DNA from: Deltaproteobacteria bacterium
GTDB taxonomy: Bacteria; Bdellovibrionota; Bacteriovoracia; Bacteriovoracales; Bacteriovoracaceae
Length of the DNA: 46,522 nucleotides
NCBI GenBank assembly: GCA_006226755.1
Contig: SBGE01000150.1
Coordinates: 1-46,522 of the forward strand
Reading direction: 5' to 3'
The notes beneath the pieces are model-generated. The model saw only the letters and a list, made by a program, of their open reading frames with translations. It did no database searches and was not told where the DNA came from. Positions 32,282 to 42,158 of this stretch are shown in pieces. The translations under genes were made by a program, and so were the position numbers. Positions within the stretch are counted from its first letter, which is position 1, and the number at the start of each line of letters is the position of its first letter.

Positions 32282-35200
32282 ATGAAAAATTGGCTCGCAC
32301 TCATTCCATTACTATCAATGCTTTTGTTGTCCTCGTGTTTGGACAAGAAGGGCTACATTGACGGTGAGTTCGCACTTGATGGTTTTACTTTTGATGTCGT
32401 CGCTCCAGATTTCACTTTGATGACTTCAACACCAGGATACAGAAACTCTACTTCTATTAATTTAAGTTTTAATATGGGCCCTGGAAAAATAAACTGCGAA
32501 AGTTTTGTTTCCTTTGCTATCACTGAAAGCTCATCAACTCCTTCTGACTCTGCCTTCTCAAGAACTTGTCGAACAAGTGGCATTCAGATTGAGAACTTTA
32601 TCCTCGATCCAACAGAAGGGAGTAAAACTATTTATGTTTTTGCAAAAAGTTCCCAAGGACAAATCTCTGCACCAAAAACAGTACAATTCATACTCGACAC
32701 AACGAACCCAACTGTAAGCCTCGTTGATGTAACAGGTCTCAAAAGAGGAACAAGCCTAGAGTCCCTCTCATTCACTCTGTTTGATACAAATGATTTTTCA
32801 AATATCATGCTTGAATATTTTAATGGAACTTCCTGGTCTCTTATCGCTTCATTGACGTCATCGGATTCCAACTTTTCATACAACTATCCAGCGGATGATA
32901 TTCCTAATGCGCAATTCAGGCTGACCGGGACAGACAGGGCCGGAAATACAACAGTCAGCACGACATCAAACTTTATTGTAGACTCAACTCCTCCTACTAT
33001 TAGTTTTACAACTCCCCCTTTATTGTTAAGAGGTGGGAACTCACAGAATTTATTTTTCACAGCGAGCGATTTAAATGGACTCGGAAATAGTTCAGTGGAA
33101 TTCAATCCTTCAAAAGGCAGCTCTAGTTTTGGTTCTGGAATCGCAAATCCGAGCTCTCCTTACGCGTGGACCGTTCCTTCAATAGACACTACAGATGCTG
33201 CATTTAGATATACAGTTTATGATGCCGCAGGAAATGTGAGCATTGTTGATACAACTGCAGCCAGTATTGTAATTGATTCAACTCCTCCTGTGGTATCTCT
33301 AGATCCTATCCCAGCTCTACTTCAAGGTGGAGATAGTCAAACCCTGAATTTTAGCGCTACAGATATTGGAGGAAGTGGAATTTTCTCGGCAATCCTTGAG
33401 TACTCTCAAGATGGAATCATCTATTCCACAATTCAACCTAACCCATCAGCACCATTTCCATGGACAATACCTACTGACGATACAACAACGGCCAGAGTTA
33501 GATATAGCGCGACTGACGTTGCAGGAAATACTACGACGGTAATAAGTAACGTATTTACTATAGATTCAACACCTCCATCTCCTCCACCTGTAACACTGGT
33601 GAGTGCTGCTATTACAAATTCGACAACGACTACGATTACAGTAAACGATTGTACTGATAGACCTTTTGTTCTACTCAACATGGCTGCACAGCCACTCAAG
33701 ACAGATGTAGCATGGGTCCCATGTTCTACCGTGGTCGGAAGTTATAGTTACACAATTCCAAGCACTGAAACTACACACACAGTCAGAGTCTGGGCAAAGG
33801 ATGCCGCAGGAAACGTCTCAGCCACTTCATCAAATTTGAACGTGATCTATGATGTAACTCTGCCTACGATTAGTATCGCTGACATGAATTCTATTCTCCG
33901 CGGAGGAGCTTCTGAAAATATCACTTTCAGTACATCTGATTTAAATGGAGTCGCTTCATACACAGTAAGCTACGCAGCTGACGGGACAAATTTTTCACCA
34001 CAGTTCACATCTCCGACTGGGAGTCCATACAGTTGGACAGTTCCAAGTGAAGATAATCCTGCGAGCAGACTTAGAATTACTGCTTTAGATAATGCTGGTA
34101 ATTCAAACACTGCAACGACAACGAGCTTCATTGTCGATTCGACTCCTCCATCAGTTACTCTTGATCCCATTCCTGTTTTGTTAAAAGGCGGTAACAATTT
34201 AAATATTAATTTCACTCAGTCTGATACAAATGGGATTAGTTCAACGGTATTAGAATATGCAGCCGATGGTAGTACCTATTCAACTATTGTAAATGATCCA
34301 ACTTCTCCATATGCTTGGTCAATCCCAACAGATGACACGACTACTGCCAGAGTTAGATACACTGTTATCGACAATGCAGGAAATTCAACTCAAATCGTCA
34401 GTAATGTTTTTGAGGTTGACTCTACTCCTCCACCTGCTCCTCCAGCAACACTGGCCAGTTCAATTATCACAAACTCTACAAGTACTTTTGTAACTGTTTC
34501 AGACTGCACAGACAGACCTTCTGTACTTCTCAATATGGGAACTCAGCCACTTGATAATGATGTTGCCTGGGAAGCTTGCTCGACAGCCATTGCAAATTAT
34601 AACTATATTATCCCTGCAGTAGAAACCACTCACACAATAAAAGTCTGGGCGAAAGATGCTGCTGGAAACGTTTCCTTAACTTCAACTGATTTGACTGTAA
34701 CCTATGACGTAACTCCTCCAACAGTTAGTGTCACCGATATGCTTGCTATGCTAAGAGGTGGAGCTTCTGAGAGTATCGTATTCAGTACTTCAGATTTAAA
34801 TGGGATATCCACTTACACCGTAAGTTACGCTGCAGATGGTACAAATTTTTCTTCACTTTTCACTTCACCTACAGCTAGTCCATATTCTTGGACTGTTCCA
34901 AGTGAAGACAATCCAGCCAGTAGGATTCGAATTACTTCTATCGATAATGCAGGGAATTCTAATATTGCAACGACTGCTGCTTTCGTAGTTGATTCAACTC
35001 CGCCAAGTATTACCTTGGGAGCTATTCCAATTCTCCTGAAAGGTGGAAATACTCAAGGTATCTCATTTACGAAATCAGATCTCAATGGAATAGCATCCTC
35101 TTTAATTGAGTACGCTCCTGACGGAGTTACTTACAGTACTCTGGTAACAGATCCTGCTTCCAGCCCATGGAGTTGGACTATTCCTTCTTCAGACACTTTT

Positions 35201-38200
35201 TCAAGCCGGATTAGATTCACAGTTGTTGATAATGTCGGGAATTCATCACAACTTGTTTCCAATGCTTTTGATATCGACTCTTCAGCTCCTGTTATAGCTT
35301 GGCCATCATTTCCTGCTTCTTATTTGGCCTACACTTTCGCAGCTGTTAACTGGCAAATCACGGAGCCTCATTCTGTAAACACAGAGAATATGACATTGGA
35401 AATTTGGAATGGTTCAACTTGGACACTACTTAGCACACAGGCCGCAGCAAATGGTTCTATGACAAATGCTCCTTATACTTATTCTTATAACTTCCCTTAT
35501 GCTCAAACTTCTGGATATAAATTCAGACTCACATTGAATGACGTACTTGGGCACCAAGTAGTCTCTGAATCACCTGTATTCAACGTCAGAAGTGCAACTC
35601 TTGGTAATGATGGCAACATCACATTCCCAGATACATTGAACAAATCGATTAGTGCAATTTCAACATTAACAATTACAAATAATGGAGACGCTCCAACCAT
35701 TGGATGTACCGCTCCTTCACTGGCCGATGCGACTCACTTTACGATTGTCACAGACAACTGTGGGACGGCTCCTCTGGCCGCTCTTGCTTCCTGTACAGTT
35801 GATGTTAGATTCACCCCGCAAACCAAAGGAAATGGTAAGACAACATCTCTTAATTACAATTGTACAAACTCATCAACCAGCCTTTCACTAACAGGAAACT
35901 CACTCAATAATGCTCCTACATTTGCTTCAGGAACGACTGTGATCGTTAACGAAGATACTGTTATTTCTTTTGATGTAAATCCTGCGACTGATATAGATGG
36001 AGACCCCATTACATATACATTGATAAATGACACGACAAACGGTTCGCGTACTAACTGCCTAACTGTAGCAAATGATACAGACCTAAGTTGTATCTACCAA
36101 GGAAACCTTCATTATTTTGGAGGAGATTCATTCACTGTCAGAGCAAATGATGGGACAGCAAATTCACCGACAGACGCAACAGTTAGCATCACTGTAAATT
36201 CCGTCAACGATTTACCACTCACTGGAGCTGATCAATCTTTCAGTGCTGTTGATGGTGTCGCTCTCAATTTTACACTTAATATTGGTAGCGATGTTGAAAC
36301 CGCTGCAGGCTCACTAACTTATAAACTCATCTCTGGACCAGCAGTAGGAACTTTAACAAATTGTATAACAACTGGTGGATACACAACGGATAGAACTTGT
36401 ACCTACACAGCTCCGGTGAACACCTCTGGAACATATTCTTTTACCTATCTTGTGAATGATGGAATTGCAGATTCCGTAAGTACTGCATCTGTGACGATCA
36501 CAGTATCTGACCAGACACCAACGACTCCAAATCTTTCTCCGGCAAACTTCGCTTCTGCGACATCTACCAGCAATAATCCAATAACCCTCACGGCCGCGAG
36601 CTGTACAGATATTGCCTTTATAATGATACAAGAGTCTTCGACAGCTCCAACAGTTGGCTCACCAGGTTGGCAAGCTTGTACAACAGCTATTGGTGGACAC
36701 ACATTCGATCCAAGTATTACCAACCAACAGGGCTTTAGAACCCTTCGTATTTATGGTCGAGACCCTAGTAACAATATTTCTTCTGCTCAATTGGTAAACT
36801 TTATCTATGACTCTCAAGCTCCATTAATGGTGTTCGAGAATCAACCAACCCTCCCAAATGCAATCACATGGACCATTAATTGGACTCTAACAGAAGCTAC
36901 AATTCTAGCATCAGATAATATGACACTAGAATATACCCTCGATAGCGGCTCCACCTGGAACCCGATCGTGACTATACCAGTAGGAACAAATGGTCCACAC
37001 TCATCAAAACCTTATAGTGCGAACTGGACTGTTCCAGGGGGATCTTACAATAACACAGCAAGATTTAGACTTACTCTTACTGACGGTACTGGCTTGACCG
37101 GGGTTAGCACCTCGAATCTTTTTAGTATTGTTGCAGATACTGTTCCACCTGTACTCAATGCCGGCGGGATGAAAGTCAACGGAAGTGCGACTCCCCCAAT
37201 CACACCTTATAAGTATGTCGATGTCTCAATCAACTCTACAGATGCACTGACTAATGTGACTCATTTCTGTTTGAAAACAGTGAATTCAGCTCCTTTAGGA
37301 TCTGATGATTGCTGGGTCGCCGTAAATGCACCCAACCCAGGGCTCACTCCTGCACTAACTTTGAACCTAGTCAATTTCCCAATGCTTCTCGGATTCGTAC
37401 CAGGACCATATACAGTTTATGCATGGACCAGAGACTTAAAAGGAAACATTTCTACAAATACAGGAACAGTTGGCAAAGATATCGTGAACATCACCTATGA
37501 CAACGATGCTCCTCCTGAAATTACTAATTTCTTCGCAGCTAATACTTCTGCGCCCAGTAACCCATTGCTTGAAACAGAAACTAGATTTCTAAACCTAGAT
37601 ACTGTTTACATTAAATGGAGGGCCACTGATGACAATGCTCTTCCAGCACAAATCAATCTTTCCTATACTACGGATGATATTAACTATACTGACTTCGCTA
37701 CCGGACTTTCAAATGGTATAAATAACTGTGCTGTTTTAAATGATCCAGGCTCAACTTTGGATGATAACTCTACAGGTTGTTATGAATGGCCATTCCCTGC
37801 GGCAGATAATCAGTACTTCAGAATCAAAATTGAAGTTGTTGATAGTGCCAATCAAGGAACATCAGTGACTTCTGTTCCAATGAACTCTTCTACATTTAGA
37901 GTTCTTGCAGGGAACGTCTCTCAAGGTTTAAATTCCTCTGCAAAATCTGCACTATTTGCACCTAGAGGTGCAACTTATCTCTACTCACTAGCAGTTGCTA
38001 GTGATGGTAAAATCTTTTTCGTAGATTCAAATTTAGATCTCGTCTACGTCAACCCGCAAACTGGTATTGTTGAGCAACTCCTCGATCAAACAGGAAGCTA
38101 CTCTGGGGACAGTGGACCTGTCAGATCTGCCACAGCTAAATACATCTATAAGATAACGATGGATTATCAAGACAGACTTATCATCTGGGATTACGATAGA

Positions 38201-40027
38201 ATCCGACGGGTTGATACCAGAACTGAACCAATGCAAATTGAAACAATTATTGGTGGTTACAATAATGGAGCAGTTGGTACTCAGACAACTGACATCGTTT
38301 CCAATCCTGCTGACTTGAAAGTTTACCCAGGTCCAGGAAATGCTGACCTTCTTCAACCTCTACCAAACGGAGACATTTGGTTCCAAGCAGGACCTTATGG
38401 AACCACAGAAAATGCTGGAAATACTCTTAGGATTTATAGAGGAAGTCTCCCTACCCCTGATATCCAAACTATCCATGTCTCAGGAACTGGAGCTTACGGC
38501 ATCTATAATGGTCCAGATAGTGGCTATGTTGATGTAGTCATGGATCTAGAAAACAACACAATCAGAGGATATTATCCAGTTTTTGATGTCAACACATCTT
38601 CCATTCAAAAACTGATGGTCACCCTTCAACATCCTCACACCGGTTGTTCTTGGTACACAATGGCCAATGTTAATACGACAACCTATGTCTCAGAAGGACC
38701 TCACCCTCCAACCTTCAACAATACTTGTGGTGACTACTACACAAGAGTTGGACTTGATGGACAGGTTTATCGATTCAATAACAACGTGGCTTGGCCAAAC
38801 ATGGTTAAGCGTTACAATATGAATGATACTTATTCTCTGGTGATCGGTACTGGTAACACTGGTTGGAATGGTTACTGTGCTGATGGAACTCCAATTACAA
38901 CATGTAAGACCAATGTGACTGATGTTTTTGTCACTCCTGCAGGACAAATCTTTTTCGTAGATAACGGAGTTATCAGGGTTGTCGATGAGTCAGGCAATGT
39001 TCAAACACTTTATGGTCAAACTAAAACATATGGAGATGGTGGTCTAGCTCAGGATGCGAGATTCGATAACCCTCACTATATCGATCATGGTGTTGGTGAC
39101 AATGTGATTCTCTATGACTCAGGACAAATCGTAATGAGAGAAATCCGTCCAAATGAACTTGTTGCTCAGGTTGTAAAACTTGCTGGTAACGGTGAGTCTG
39201 GGGGAATCAATTTCGGAGGCATTCTCGCTAAAGACCAATTAATGAATGGAGCCAGTTGGAACCAACCTGGGTCTTTTGTCACAGATCCTGCGACAGGAGA
39301 TGTCTATTTCACCTGTATTTGGGGTGGGATTTGTAAGCTCAATCGTGCAACAGGATACTGGGAACAATACACTGGTCTAGGTGGAGGTGTTCATTACTCC
39401 ACAACAGGTACCACTGATGGCAGCACAATGGTCAATGGTGGATATGCCATAGGTATTCTCTTTGGAAAGAATGGAAAGCTCGTTACTGGACATTACGAAT
39501 GGTCAGGGTCCGCTCCTCAGTATTCGACATTGAGAGAATTTGATATTGCCTCCAAACAGTCGACTTTCATGGCAGGAAAATATGAAGTAGACGGCGCATC
39601 TGGTTGTCCTGATGGAACAGGTGATGGCTGTAATCTCAATGCCAATAGAAGTACAGGAAGAGCAGGAACCTATCATGATACCAATGGAACCTGGCTATAT
39701 GAGCACAACAATAACCAAATTAAATCTTTATCAGTAAGTGGAGCAACCGGTGCGATATCGCTCTTCGACACAATCTCAGATGGTGTCCAATCCATGGTAT
39801 GGGTGGATTCTCAAAGCGTTCTCTATTATTGTAATAACTCTGGACGAATCAAAAAGAGAGAGTATCCATCACTCACCACAACACAGCTGAATTTTCCAAC
39901 ATCAACAATATCCTGTTATGGACAAAAACTACTCTATAAACCAGCTTCAGGACTTAAGCCCCACAGGCTTGTTTTCCCTTTCAGTCAGAATGGGATGAAA
40001 GGTGTGGCTGAGTACTATCTCCCATAA
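32282..40027 (+). CDS. Giant repeat lipoprotein (2581 aa), Ig-like arrays plus C-terminal propeller-like region
   Basis: Lipoprotein signal with LSSC, Cys19. Residues about 140-1000 are Ig-like modules, most beginning DSTPP, in the order A-B-C repeated. Residues about 1100-1205 form a choice-of-anchor-D-like domain (TLTITNNGD to SLTGN). About 1210-1410 are two cadherin-like modules (VNEDTVISFDVNPATDIDGD). About 1410-1890 hold more divergent Ig-like modules. About 1890-2581 contain NHL/propeller-like repeats (GKIFFVDS, LVYVNPQTG, GQIFFVDNG). The protein is probably displayed on the outer membrane and adhesive. No protease or sugar-cleaving motif is seen. One uninterrupted frame; only a weak AGG precedes the ATG. 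Confidence 0.9.
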   Translation: MKNWLALIPLLSMLLLSSCLDKKGYIDGEFALDGFTFDVVAPDFTLMTSTPGYRNSTSINLSFNMGPGKINCESFVSFAITESSSTPSDSAFSRTCRTSGIQIENFILDPTEGSKTIYVFAKSSQGQISAPKTVQFILDTTNPTVSLVDVTGLKRGTSLESLSFTLFDTNDFSNIMLEYFNGTSWSLIASLTSSDSNFSYNYPADDIPNAQFRLTGTDRAGNTTVSTTSNFIVDSTPPTISFTTPPLLLRGGNSQNLFFTASDLNGLGNSSVEFNPSKGSSSFGSGIANPSSPYAWTVPSIDTTDAAFRYTVYDAAGNVSIVDTTAASIVIDSTPPVVSLDPIPALLQGGDSQTLNFSATDIGGSGIFSAILEYSQDGIIYSTIQPNPSAPFPWTIPTDDTTTARVRYSATDVAGNTTTVISNVFTIDSTPPSPPPVTLVSAAITNSTTTTITVNDCTDRPFVLLNMAAQPLKTDVAWVPCSTVVGSYSYTIPSTETTHTVRVWAKDAAGNVSATSSNLNVIYDVTLPTISIADMNSILRGGASENITFSTSDLNGVASYTVSYAADGTNFSPQFTSPTGSPYSWTVPSEDNPASRLRITALDNAGNSNTATTTSFIVDSTPPSVTLDPIPVLLKGGNNLNINFTQSDTNGISSTVLEYAADGSTYSTIVNDPTSPYAWSIPTDDTTTARVRYTVIDNAGNSTQIVSNVFEVDSTPPPAPPATLASSIITNSTSTFVTVSDCTDRPSVLLNMGTQPLDNDVAWEACSTAIANYNYIIPAVETTHTIKVWAKDAAGNVSLTSTDLTVTYDVTPPTVSVTDMLAMLRGGASESIVFSTSDLNGISTYTVSYAADGTNFSSLFTSPTASPYSWTVPSEDNPASRIRITSIDNAGNSNIATTAAFVVDSTPPSITLGAIPILLKGGNTQGISFTKSDLNGIASSLIEYAPDGVTYSTLVTDPASSPWSWTIPSSDTFSSRIRFTVVDNVGNSSQLVSNAFDIDSSAPVIAWPSFPASYLAYTFAAVNWQITEPHSVNTENMTLEIWNGSTWTLLSTQAAANGSMTNAPYTYSYNFPYAQTSGYKFRLTLNDVLGHQVVSESPVFNVRSATLGNDGNITFPDTLNKSISAISTLTITNNGDAPTIGCTAPSLADATHFTIVTDNCGTAPLAALASCTVDVRFTPQTKGNGKTTSLNYNCTNSSTSLSLTGNSLNNAPTFASGTTVIVNEDTVISFDVNPATDIDGDPITYTLINDTTNGSRTNCLTVANDTDLSCIYQGNLHYFGGDSFTVRANDGTANSPTDATVSITVNSVNDLPLTGADQSFSAVDGVALNFTLNIGSDVETAAGSLTYKLISGPAVGTLTNCITTGGYTTDRTCTYTAPVNTSGTYSFTYLVNDGIADSVSTASVTITVSDQTPTTPNLSPANFASATSTSNNPITLTAASCTDIAFIMIQESSTAPTVGSPGWQACTTAIGGHTFDPSITNQQGFRTLRIYGRDPSNNISSAQLVNFIYDSQAPLMVFENQPTLPNAITWTINWTLTEATILASDNMTLEYTLDSGSTWNPIVTIPVGTNGPHSSKPYSANWTVPGGSYNNTARFRLTLTDGTGLTGVSTSNLFSIVADTVPPVLNAGGMKVNGSATPPITPYKYVDVSINSTDALTNVTHFCLKTVNSAPLGSDDCWVAVNAPNPGLTPALTLNLVNFPMLLGFVPGPYTVYAWTRDLKGNISTNTGTVGKDIVNITYDNDAPPEITNFFAANTSAPSNPLLETETRFLNLDTVYIKWRATDDNALPAQINLSYTTDDINYTDFATGLSNGINNCAVLNDPGSTLDDNSTGCYEWPFPAADNQYFRIKIEVVDSANQGTSVTSVPMNSSTFRVLAGNVSQGLNSSAKSALFAPRGATYLYSLAVASDGKIFFVDSNLDLVYVNPQTGIVEQLLDQTGSYSGDSGPVRSATAKYIYKITMDYQDRLIIWDYDRIRRVDTRTEPMQIETIIGGYNNGAVGTQTTDIVSNPADLKVYPGPGNADLLQPLPNGDIWFQAGPYGTTENAGNTLRIYRGSLPTPDIQTIHVSGTGAYGIYNGPDSGYVDVVMDLENNTIRGYYPVFDVNTSSIQKLMVTLQHPHTGCSWYTMANVNTTTYVSEGPHPPTFNNTCGDYYTRVGLDGQVYRFNNNVAWPNMVKRYNMNDTYSLVIGTGNTGWNGYCADGTPITTCKTNVTDVFVTPAGQIFFVDNGVIRVVDESGNVQTLYGQTKTYGDGGLAQDARFDNPHYIDHGVGDNVILYDSGQIVMREIRPNELVAQVVKLAGNGESGGINFGGILAKDQLMNGASWNQPGSFVTDPATGDVYFTCIWGGICKLNRATGYWEQYTGLGGGVHYSTTGTTDGSTMVNGGYAIGILFGKNGKLVTGHYEWSGSAPQYSTLREFDIASKQSTFMAGKYEVDGASGCPDGTGDGCNLNANRSTGRAGTYHDTNGTWLYEHNNNQIKSLSVSGATGAISLFDTISDGVQSMVWVDSQSVLYYCNNSGRIKKREYPSLTTTQLNFPTSTISCYGQKLLYKPASGLKPHRLVFPFSQNGMKGVAEYYLP
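32985..35285 (+). repeat. Super-repeat of about 858 bases inside the giant lipoprotein gene
   Basis: Three module types recur in order. A (LRGGASE, SDLNG) begins at about 32985, 33850 and 34710. B (DSTPP, LLKGG or LLQGG) begins at about 33282, 34140 and 35000. C (CTDRP-x-VLLNM, QPL-x-x-DVAW) begins at about 33570 and 34425. Spacing of equivalent modules is 855-865 bases. Copies differ at many silent and some coding positions, so the duplication is not recent. Confidence 0.8.
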
Positions 40028-40080
40028 TGTAATCCTTTCAATTCAAGGACTTTTCAGCTCAATCAATGTAAAAGCGCTAA

Positions 40081-40527
40081 ATGCGAACCCTTTTCTTTAT
40101 TTGCCTCTTTTTCAGCACCATGGTGCAGGCCGGATCTGATTGCCAGCAGTATCTCGATGATTGCGAGTACTACAGCTGTATTGAGGTCCAAAAGCAATGT
40201 GGTGAAGATGGCTACCCTATAGGCTTTGGCCGAAAATACTGCATGCGATTTGAGGAAAGAAGGGCCAATCTAAGTCCTGAAGGTCAGGAGTGGATGAAGC
40301 GAGTTCGATCTTGTTTGATTGCAGGTATGGAAGAATCCAGTGACGAGCTCACTTGTCGTGAGTTTAAAAGTTCGGCCGTTAAGCTTCATGTTCCTTGCTA
40401 TGTAGACTCTGGCTATTGCCAACTCTCCAAAAAAGACAAAAAAGCTGTGATCAAGATGATTCGCTGGTCGATGTGGCGCCCCTCTCTATTGAGCGCCGGT
40501 ATTCAAGTTCTGAGGTCCTGCAAATAA
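40081..40527 (+). CDS. Secreted Cys-rich hypothetical protein
   Basis: 148 aa. Signal peptide is 1-18 (cut after VQA). The mature 130 residues hold ten Cys, an even number that suggests five disulfides (for example DCQQYLDDCEYYSC at its start and the terminal RSCK). Small, stable and exported; function unknown. Begins 54 bases after the giant lipoprotein stop, on the same strand, with no terminator between, so the two may share a transcript. No clear ribosome site. Confidence 0.75.
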   Translation: MRTLFFICLFFSTMVQAGSDCQQYLDDCEYYSCIEVQKQCGEDGYPIGFGRKYCMRFEERRANLSPEGQEWMKRVRSCLIAGMEESSDELTCREFKSSAVKLHVPCYVDSGYCQLSKKDKKAVIKMIRWSMWRPSLLSAGIQVLRSCK

Positions 40528-40558
40528 AAAAGGCCTCCTGAGGGGGGTGGAGGCCTTT
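40521..40558 (-). terminator. Terminator shared by two convergent genes
   Basis: AAAGGCCTCC (40529-40538) pairs exactly with GGAGGCCTTT (40549-40558). On the minus strand it is followed by a six-T run and TATTTG, ending the 40584 gene. On the plus strand the T run is short, so that side is weaker. Confidence 0.85.
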
Positions 40559-40583
40559 GAAATATGCTAATTTTATCTAGAGA

Positions 40584-40988
40584 TTAATCCCAGCGATAAA
40601 AGTTAACAGTAGCGTGATTGAGGTAATCTTCATGAATAATGAAGTACCCTAGATTTGACTGAACCAGACAGACTTGGATGTCTCTTCTGTTGTTGTCAAA
40701 GTACTTACATGAGTTGTGAATTCTTCCTTGTGGTCCCCAACCAAAATTAATGGCCTTTGGTGAACAACCAATATCATCAAGAAGTTCACGAACAACTCTA
40801 ATGGACTTTGCAAGAATGTCAGTCCCGTAATCTCTCATTTGAATATCATCAAGATCAATAACGTATGAACTTCTATCTGCTCTGAAATTATTAAGGAGAC
40901 GTTGCTTACATTCAACAACGTCATTTGCTTCAGCTTTAATTGAAGCTGCAAAAATAATCATTAATAGTACTACTAATAATTTCTTCAT
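40584..40988 (-). CDS. Small secreted hypothetical protein
   Basis: 134 aa. Signal peptide is about 1-20 (KAEA before ND). The mature part has four Cys, probably two disulfides, and an aromatic C-terminus (NHATVNFYRWD). GAGGAAG lies a few bases before the ATG. Own terminator. Family unknown. The adjacent 234-base gap to the nuclease gene holds no other gene I can support; it has a GCATTT/AAATGC stem near 41018. Confidence 0.75.
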   Translation of the reverse strand: MKKLLVVLLMIIFAASIKAEANDVVECKQRLLNNFRADRSSYVIDLDDIQMRDYGTDILAKSIRVVRELLDDIGCSPKAINFGWGPQGRIHNSCKYFDNNRRDIQVCLVQSNLGYFIIHEDYLNHATVNFYRWD

Positions 40989-41222
40989 TTATCTCTTCCT
41001 CAGGGCATTTCTTAAAATGCGCAATGCGTAAAATCATGTGTGCTAGTAGAGTCTTATATCTTTGGTCAACTAAACTGTCCAAGAAATTATTGAAATGACG
41101 AGCATTCAAGGGCTTTTCCGTGTGTCAAAACCAAATCCTGACGGAAGTATTAAGCCAACCTTAAAAAAACTATTAGCAAAACTGATAATTTATTTGTATA
41201 ACCCTTTTACAATAAAAGCGGG

Positions 41223-42038
41223 ATGGGGAAATTGAAAACACTACTTGCACTAGCTCTATTGATTCCTACACTGGCCTGGGCCGATCTAACTTATTATCCA
41301 AAAGACATTCAAACGAATCTTGAAAGAGGTATGCTTAAGAACGACGTTCTAAAGGAAACACTTTTTAGAGTTCTTTCTGAAGATCACACCAGAAAGAACG
41401 GAAGAAATGATGAACTTGGATGTAAATCAAGTGGGACATGTTACAGACATAAATCACTTGGTTACCGAGGAGCGAGAAAAGTTCTTTTCGGTAAGATCCA
41501 TCTTGAAGAAGATTCAAGAGGATACTTTGTGAAGGACGTTTACTGTCGAAAAGAATTCACAAGAAGCCAGACGAACGTTGGACCAAACATCATCCCAAAC
41601 AGCAACGTTCTTAACTGTGAACACACATGGCCTCAATCAAAGTTCACAGGACGTTTCGATAAAGAATTACAAAAATCAGATCTTCACCACCTTTACCCTA
41701 CAGATTCAAGAGCCAACAGTATCAGAGGAAATCATAATTTTGCTGAAGTTGATGGTTACAGTGCATACGATGGTTGTGAAGCTTCTCAAAATGGTGGAGA
41801 CAAGTTCGAACCACCAACAGAACACAAAGGTAACGTTGCCAGAGCTCTTTTTTACTTCTCTATCAGATATCAAATTCAGATTCCTGATAGCGAAGAAAAA
41901 TTCCTAAGAGAGTGGAATGAACAAGATCCAGTTGATGCTGAAGAAAGAGAGAGAAACGAGTGGATTCAAAAGATCCAAGGAAACAGAAATCCTTTCATCG
42001 ATTATCCTCACCTAGCGGATAGCATCCAAAACTTCTAA
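41223..42038 (+). CDS. Secreted endonuclease I (EndA/NucM family)
   Basis: 271 aa. Signal peptide is 1-20 (LAWA before DLTYY). Catalytic core NCEHTWPQS is at 131-139 (H134 expected metal or base residue), DLHHLYPTD at 153-161, then SRANSIRGNHNF. Five Cys in the mature protein suggest disulfides. The family cuts double- and single-stranded DNA outside the cytoplasm; in a predator it could digest prey DNA. ATG at 41223 has its ribosome site very close; the TTG at 41232, with GGGG upstream, is an alternative that keeps the signal peptide. A strong terminator follows. Confidence 0.92.
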   Translation: MGKLKTLLALALLIPTLAWADLTYYPKDIQTNLERGMLKNDVLKETLFRVLSEDHTRKNGRNDELGCKSSGTCYRHKSLGYRGARKVLFGKIHLEEDSRGYFVKDVYCRKEFTRSQTNVGPNIIPNSNVLNCEHTWPQSKFTGRFDKELQKSDLHHLYPTDSRANSIRGNHNFAEVDGYSAYDGCEASQNGGDKFEPPTEHKGNVARALFYFSIRYQIQIPDSEEKFLREWNEQDPVDAEERERNEWIQKIQGNRNPFIDYPHLADSIQNF

Positions 42039-42064
42039 TCAAAATTAAAATTGATTTAAATATG

Positions 42065-42090
42065 AAGGCTTCCTACGGGAAGCCTTTTTT
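42065..42090 (+). terminator. Terminator of the endonuclease gene, C(UACG)G tetraloop
   Basis: AAGGCTTCC (42065-42073) pairs with GGAAGCCTT (42078-42086) around TACG and is followed by TTTT. The loop is the same ultra-stable C(UNCG)G type as at 15108. Confidence 0.9.
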
Positions 42091-42106
42091 ATGTCCAGAA
42101 TCTGGG

Positions 42107-42133
42107 CAAAAAAAAGCCCCGATAAACGGGGCT
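42107..42133 (-). terminator. Terminator of the lpdA-E2 operon
   Basis: AGCCCCG (42115-42121) pairs with CGGGGCT (42127-42133). On the minus strand a run of about eight T follows. It lies 26 bases past the E2 stop. Confidence 0.88.
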
Positions 42134-42158
42134 CTCAATTGTTTTTTGGTCTTAAGTC

